Assembly (NCBI GenBank): GCA_024867545.1
Contig: JANFNE010000012.1
Location: forward strand, 62,001-126,000
Length of the DNA stretch: 64,000 nucleotides
Direction: 5' to 3'
DNA from: Phytopythium helicoides
Taxonomy: Eukaryota > Oomycota > Peronosporomycetes > Pythiales > Pythiaceae
Of the stretch, positions 60,386 to 64,000 are shown piece by piece; the first letter of the stretch is position 1; each line of letters begins with the position of its first letter. Below the pieces are notes generated by a model that saw only the letters and a program-made list of their open reading frames with translations, made no database searches and was not told the origin of the DNA. A program made the translations under genes and the position numbers.

Positions 60386-61475
60386 TCAGTTCATCCATCT
60401 ACAGCGACTTCGAGGGAGTCCGTTTGCGAGACTGCATTGATGCGTGGCGGACAGAAACGAAAATAGGCACTGAACGCTCGGCTGCTGCATAAAACGCAGG
60501 CTGCACGTAGCGGTGTGCGATAGGCAGGCCGTGCTGTCACAATTCTGACAGCTCTCCAAGCTCTCCGAGCTCACGGCCCAACAACATACTCCTCAGTCGG
60601 ATTGGCCTCTCTGGAAATCGAGAACAACGAGATAGGATTTTCTCTCCGCGTTCCGCGTCTTCACTTGTTTCTTGGTGTCCAAAAGCCTATGAAGCTTCAA
60701 ATTTCCGCAGAACACAGTCTTGTGGTACGAGTGCTTCTGCAGTACCAGGAATGGCGACGCAAGAATGGATTTCGCCGATTTGATCCCACGAAGTCTTTCA
60801 TGCTCATTTCAATGGCGCCGCTTCCCTTTGGCGCAAATGAAAGAGGTGTCCCAGATAATCTAGCACTCGTGCAATTCTCGGGTCGAAGGGGTCTCGATTG
60901 AGTGGATGAGGTTGCAGCTGATGCGCGTGCCTTTAGCTATGGACTCCACTCGCCTCGATGGGAACAAAGTCGGGTGCGTCCCTACTTGACGCTGAGCGAT
61001 CACACTGGATTGTCTTGAGTTGGCGGGACGATAGTCGCTAAGATGCGTGCGTCCCAGACGCGGACCTCCATGTAAGCTCTTTTTAGTTGTTGTTGCACCT
61101 CTGGAGACGAGTGGTGCAGTTCGTTCATAATGTCGTTCCGACCGCAAATGATTGTGGCTTACCACCACGACCGCATATTGCTTGGTTGAGAAGTAGCGGG
61201 TCGTCGCGATAGATGCGGAAGCTGCAGCTTCTGTGGCGCCTCGACATCTCAGATAAGTCCAAGATCGACCGGTCTGCGTCCGACGCAATGCAGTCGCGCC
61301 TGCTGATGAGCCGCGAGCGCGCCTCGTTGACTTTGCCTCCATGCGTCGAGCGAAAAGCGGCGAGATGGTCCATCGCGACCCGTACAAATGCTCTCACGTG
61401 CTCCTTGACTCCGTCAACGTCCTGCTCCGACACATACAGCGGCGCAAACATGCCCAGCGGCACCGAAAAGCCCAT
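60386..61475 (-). pseudogene. Decayed START-FYVE gene (subfamily C)
   Basis: Minus strand. Pieces of one gene appear in order but in different frames: family start MGFSVPLGMFAPLYVSEQD (from 61475), an RDCIASDADRS stretch, then RISCNLIHSIETPSTRELHE (near 60870-60950; compare HSIEVPGIRELHE), GAIEMSMKDFVGS (near 60800), FCGNLKL with DTKKQVK (near 60700), and a finger relic CQNCDSTACLSH (near 60520) lacking several Cys. At least three frame changes and in-frame stops separate the pieces. Full-length span (about 1.1 kb) shows decay in place and not truncation. Confidence 0.75.
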
Positions 61476-61823
61476 ATCGCTCCAGCTGGTCGTCGACTGG
61501 AGGACACAAAGGTCCACGAGCGAAACACGCTGCAATCACGACCAGCATCTCCACGAAGCTCACACAGCATTGCTGATCTTGAGCTGTACTGACTACACTC
61601 CTTCATGAAGGCGCGAAGGCGCGAAGAAGCCGAGCACAGGCGAGAGAGATGACTGGTGGTGAGACCGTGTTGACACCGCTTTCAGCTGACACAATTACCG
61701 CAGCTGATCATATACACTTAGCATATCTACCTAATCGTTTATACAGGTCATTATACATCTACAAAGTAATATATATAGTTTAAATAAGCACTATGTATTG
61801 TAATATAGAGGTGTTTAGTCGAA
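61476..61823. other. AT-rich spacer
   Basis: 61690-61810 is the most AT-rich stretch here (TATATATAGTTTAAATAA and similar). No gene seen. Confidence 0.55.
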
Positions 61824-62446
61824 ATGAGGTGGGGCGCGATTGGTGAGGCAGATGAGCCCGATGAGCTGACGTCTGACGTCAGCGCTCAAGGACGAGCCGT
61901 TCCTGGCGATGCGCTGATGGAGAAGCTCGGCCTCGCTCTGCGCACGCGCAAGCGATTGGCAATGAAGACAATGAAGACGAGCCTCCCGACGAGCAGCCGA
62001 GGTGTCCGCAATTCCGTCGCGAGGGGTGGCACTTGCTGCTTCATGTCTACCGTCGTTGGCTGGCTGTGGTGGCTCGCGAGTTGCTCGCTCGTCTGCTCTG
62101 CTGCTCAGCCGAAAAACTTGCGATGCGTGGGCGAGACCACGTCGAGGAGACTCGCACGCGGAAAGCGTATTTAGCTGCCGAGCCTCCTCAGAGGCTGGTG
62201 ACTGCCTCTGCCGTTTCTATGCTGCACCGGCAGAATTCCACTCGCTTCGTCACGGTCTTGAGCTACTCTGCCGTGTCGAGGCATAACGTTCAGAGTTCTT
62301 GGGACGATTTGCATGTGCGGCACATGCAGACCTCGCACACGCGCCGGAAAGAGCTCGGGGGCCTTAGTATCGCCGAGCAACTGCACCACAATGACCGAAT
62401 TCTGCGTCTTGAGCTCGTTGTTGAGTTACTCATGGACGCGTATTAA
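61824..62446 (+). pseudogene. Possible frameshifted gene, unknown
   Basis: An open frame from ATG 61824 has protein-like composition (GEADEPDELTSDV) up to about 61955; a second frame then reads NEDNEDEPPDEQ followed by a helical, Leu/Arg-rich region (HLLLHVYRRWLAVVARELLA) and ends at 62446 with LELVVELLMDAY. The switch falls in a CAATGAAGA tandem repeat, a likely slippage site. It may be a frameshifted gene, a sequence error or a short intron. No family recognised. Confidence 0.35.
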
Positions 62447-62720
62447 ACTGCTCGACGGAACGAGAGCATGACCTCACTAATACCTGACACGGCAACAAAA
62501 TTTGTAAGGCTAGATATCCCTGCCCAAGTCCACAAATCCTTTCGTGTAGAATTGTAGCTTGCCGCGGATTATTGCCGACAATACCCAAGGAGCGAAATAC
62601 AGGTTTGCTCAACCTTGTGCTGAAACAGCGTGTTCGCCGTCTGCAGCCTTGAGAAATTTCAAAGGTTCGAGGTAGACAAAGTCGCGTTCTCCATCGTGCT
62701 CGAATTGATCAACCACAGGC
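62447..62720 (-). pseudogene. START-FYVE remnant (subfamily C)
   Basis: Minus strand. GERDFVYLEPL (near 62660-62690) and, in another frame, RGKLQFYTKGFVDLGRDI (near 62510-62565) match conserved START-FYVE segments (RPRDFVYLE and GKLDFFMKGFVDSAGDI of the partial gene at 63257), separated by stops. No finger is recognisable. A small decayed fragment. Confidence 0.65.
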
Positions 62721-63256
62721 TTCAACCGCGACTCTGACACGAGGCGGCATCTCGGTCGGCAGAAGTCCGTGTCTCGAGCTCCAGGTCTCGGGAATACCGC
62801 GCGATGAGCTCAAGGAACTGGATTCCTGGCTTCGCGTCAACTTGACGCTTGCCTGTCGCCAAGGGCCACAGGGATGCACAGCTTCTTGCGGGAACACCAC
62901 GTTGGTGCAAGTGGTTGCGTGACCGCTTGGCCAGACGGCGGGTGTCAATTCGACAATGTTAGAGTCGGCATTGAGCGCGGAGCCCACTGTACGTGTTACA
63001 TCAACTGAGAACACATGAGAGCCGGCATAGATACGTCGATGTCGAGGGCACAACGAGTGGGTGAGTTCAAGTGCGAATCAGCTCAACAGCTTAATACGCA
63101 AAGAGACGAAATGCAGGAGTAAATGGCGGCCAAGAACTTGTTACACCTCTATCTTCAGCTATATCGTTGGTGGTGGATGTACGTGGCAGGCGGGAGCGAT
63201 AAATATTATACACTTCCAGTGGTGATGGGGATCGATGAGGCGGAGGCGATGATTGC
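62721..63256. other. Intergenic, possibly more of the START-FYVE remnant
   Basis: Minus-strand frames are open for about 60-110 codons but show no clear family motif. The right part is the 3' flank of the gene at 63257. Confidence 0.4.
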
Positions 63257-64000
63257 TCAACCGAAAAACTCGCGAGAGATGTCGACGGACGCCGAGTCGG
63301 TTGGGGACAGCACGCCCGAGCCATTCGAGTCGGATGAGAGCTCGAAGGCTGAGAACGGGTTCTGGCGCCTGGCTTCCTCGGCTGCAATGTCAAATCCGCT
63401 GAGTGCGAGCGCGTTGTCCAGACAACGCCTGCAGAAAATAACGCGCTTGGTCACTGCACCACGGCGAGAGCTCGAGTAGAATGCCAGTGCACGAGTCTGA
63501 GCACAGCTGACACAAGAGCGACTCATGCAGATCTCGCAAACCTTGTCACGGTTGCTCGAGACTGCAGGCTTGAGCTTGTTCGAGCACGAGCAGCACTGGG
63601 CGTTTACGAGGTCCACGATAACCGACTTCTGGGTCTTGAGAGCGTAGTTGAGCTTCTTCATCTGGCCGCAGTAGACGGATCGGCGAAACGAGAGCATGGC
63701 CTCGGCCGTCGCAGGGATCATAATGGACTTGTGGATATCTCCGGCCGAGTCCACAAAGCCCTTCATGAAGAAATCGAGCTTGCCATTGGGTAGCTGGCGG
63801 TACAGGCCACAGAATGAGAAGCTCCCGCGCACCATTTGGTAGTCGGAGAGCTCGCGAACGCCCGGGATCGTAATCGAGTGCATGAGGATGTAGCCAACGC
63901 GCTCGCCATCTGCGTTCTCTCGAATTCCGAGCGACTCGAGGTACACAAAGTCGCGGGGACGCACGATGCGGCTCATTAGCCCGGCATTGAATTCGCTGGC
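63257..64000 (-). CDS. START-like / FYVE-type zinc finger protein, 5' part beyond window
   Basis: The last 247 codons are visible; the frame is open to base 64000 (ASEFNAGLMSRIVRPRDF aligns with SVSEFAPLLLRRLIRPRDF of 56699), so the N-terminal half is outside. Seen: RPRDFVYLESLG, GERVGYILMHSITIPGVRELSD, LDFFMKGFVDSAGDIHKS and the full finger (CCSCSNKL, CEICMSRSC, CVSC, CRRC). Ends SREFFG like 58020. Subfamily C. Confidence 0.88.
   Translation of the reverse strand, partial: ASEFNAGLMSRIVRPRDFVYLESLGIRENADGERVGYILMHSITIPGVRELSDYQMVRGSFSFCGLYRQLPNGKLDFFMKGFVDSAGDIHKSIMIPATAEAMLSFRRSVYCGQMKKLNYALKTQKSVIVDLVNAQCCSCSNKLKPAVSSNRDKVCEICMSRSCVSCAQTRALAFYSSSRRGAVTKRVIFCRRCLDNALALSGFDIAAEEARRQNPFSAFELSSDSNGSGVLSPTDSASVDISREFFG

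Overview
The window looks like nuclear DNA of an oomycete, most likely a Phytophthora/Peronosporales-type genome. Genes are compact, GC-rich and mostly intronless, and the few introns are 60-75 bp with GT-AG ends. Candidate oomycete initiator-type promoters lie just upstream of some starts. The dominant gene family is a START-like lipid-binding domain followed by a FYVE-related zinc finger, which is greatly expanded in oomycetes. The strain and species cannot be named from this sequence.

Layout. (1) 1-14.3 kb: a START-FYVE array (one 3' fragment and five complete genes), interrupted by a small secreted six-cysteine protein and a membrane-anchored esterase-like alpha/beta hydrolase. (2) 14.3-16 kb: no convincing gene, with a probable small inverted-repeat element. 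(3) 16.05-37.0 kb: a tandem segmental duplication of about 10.2-10.7 kb. Each copy carries three different transmembrane expansin-like genes (here ExpA, ExpB, ExpC), a degraded PARP-type zinc-finger-like fragment and one START-FYVE gene. The join lies inside codon 26 of a second START-FYVE gene. It leaves a 77-nt 5' stub fused to the DNA upstream of the second ExpA, while the complete gene survives at the right end (36946), followed by a paralogue (39254). The copies differ by a ~405-bp MITE with an identifiable empty site, a 72-bp-arm hairpin, a contracted Pro-Thr minisatellite and signs of gene conversion.

(4) 40.7-56 kb: single-copy-looking genes. They are a small acidic protein, an ERMARD-like protein with two HEPN-type motifs, an AT-hook protein, a basic helical protein with a perfect-looking inverted repeat inside its coding region, a two-exon protein with an internal duplication, a TSNAXIP1-like coiled-coil protein (probably of the zoospore flagellum), a five-exon protein with six EF hands, and the heterotrimeric G-protein beta subunit. 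(5) 56.7-64 kb: a second START-FYVE cluster of a distinct subfamily, with two intact genes, two decayed pseudogenes, a possible frameshifted unknown gene and one gene cut by the window end.

Together: the START-FYVE genes are a birth-and-death family (tandem copies, conversion, truncation, pseudogenes). The expansin triplets look like cell-surface wall-modifying proteins displayed on glycosylated stalks. The 44-56 kb block holds conserved housekeeping and zoospore or signalling functions.
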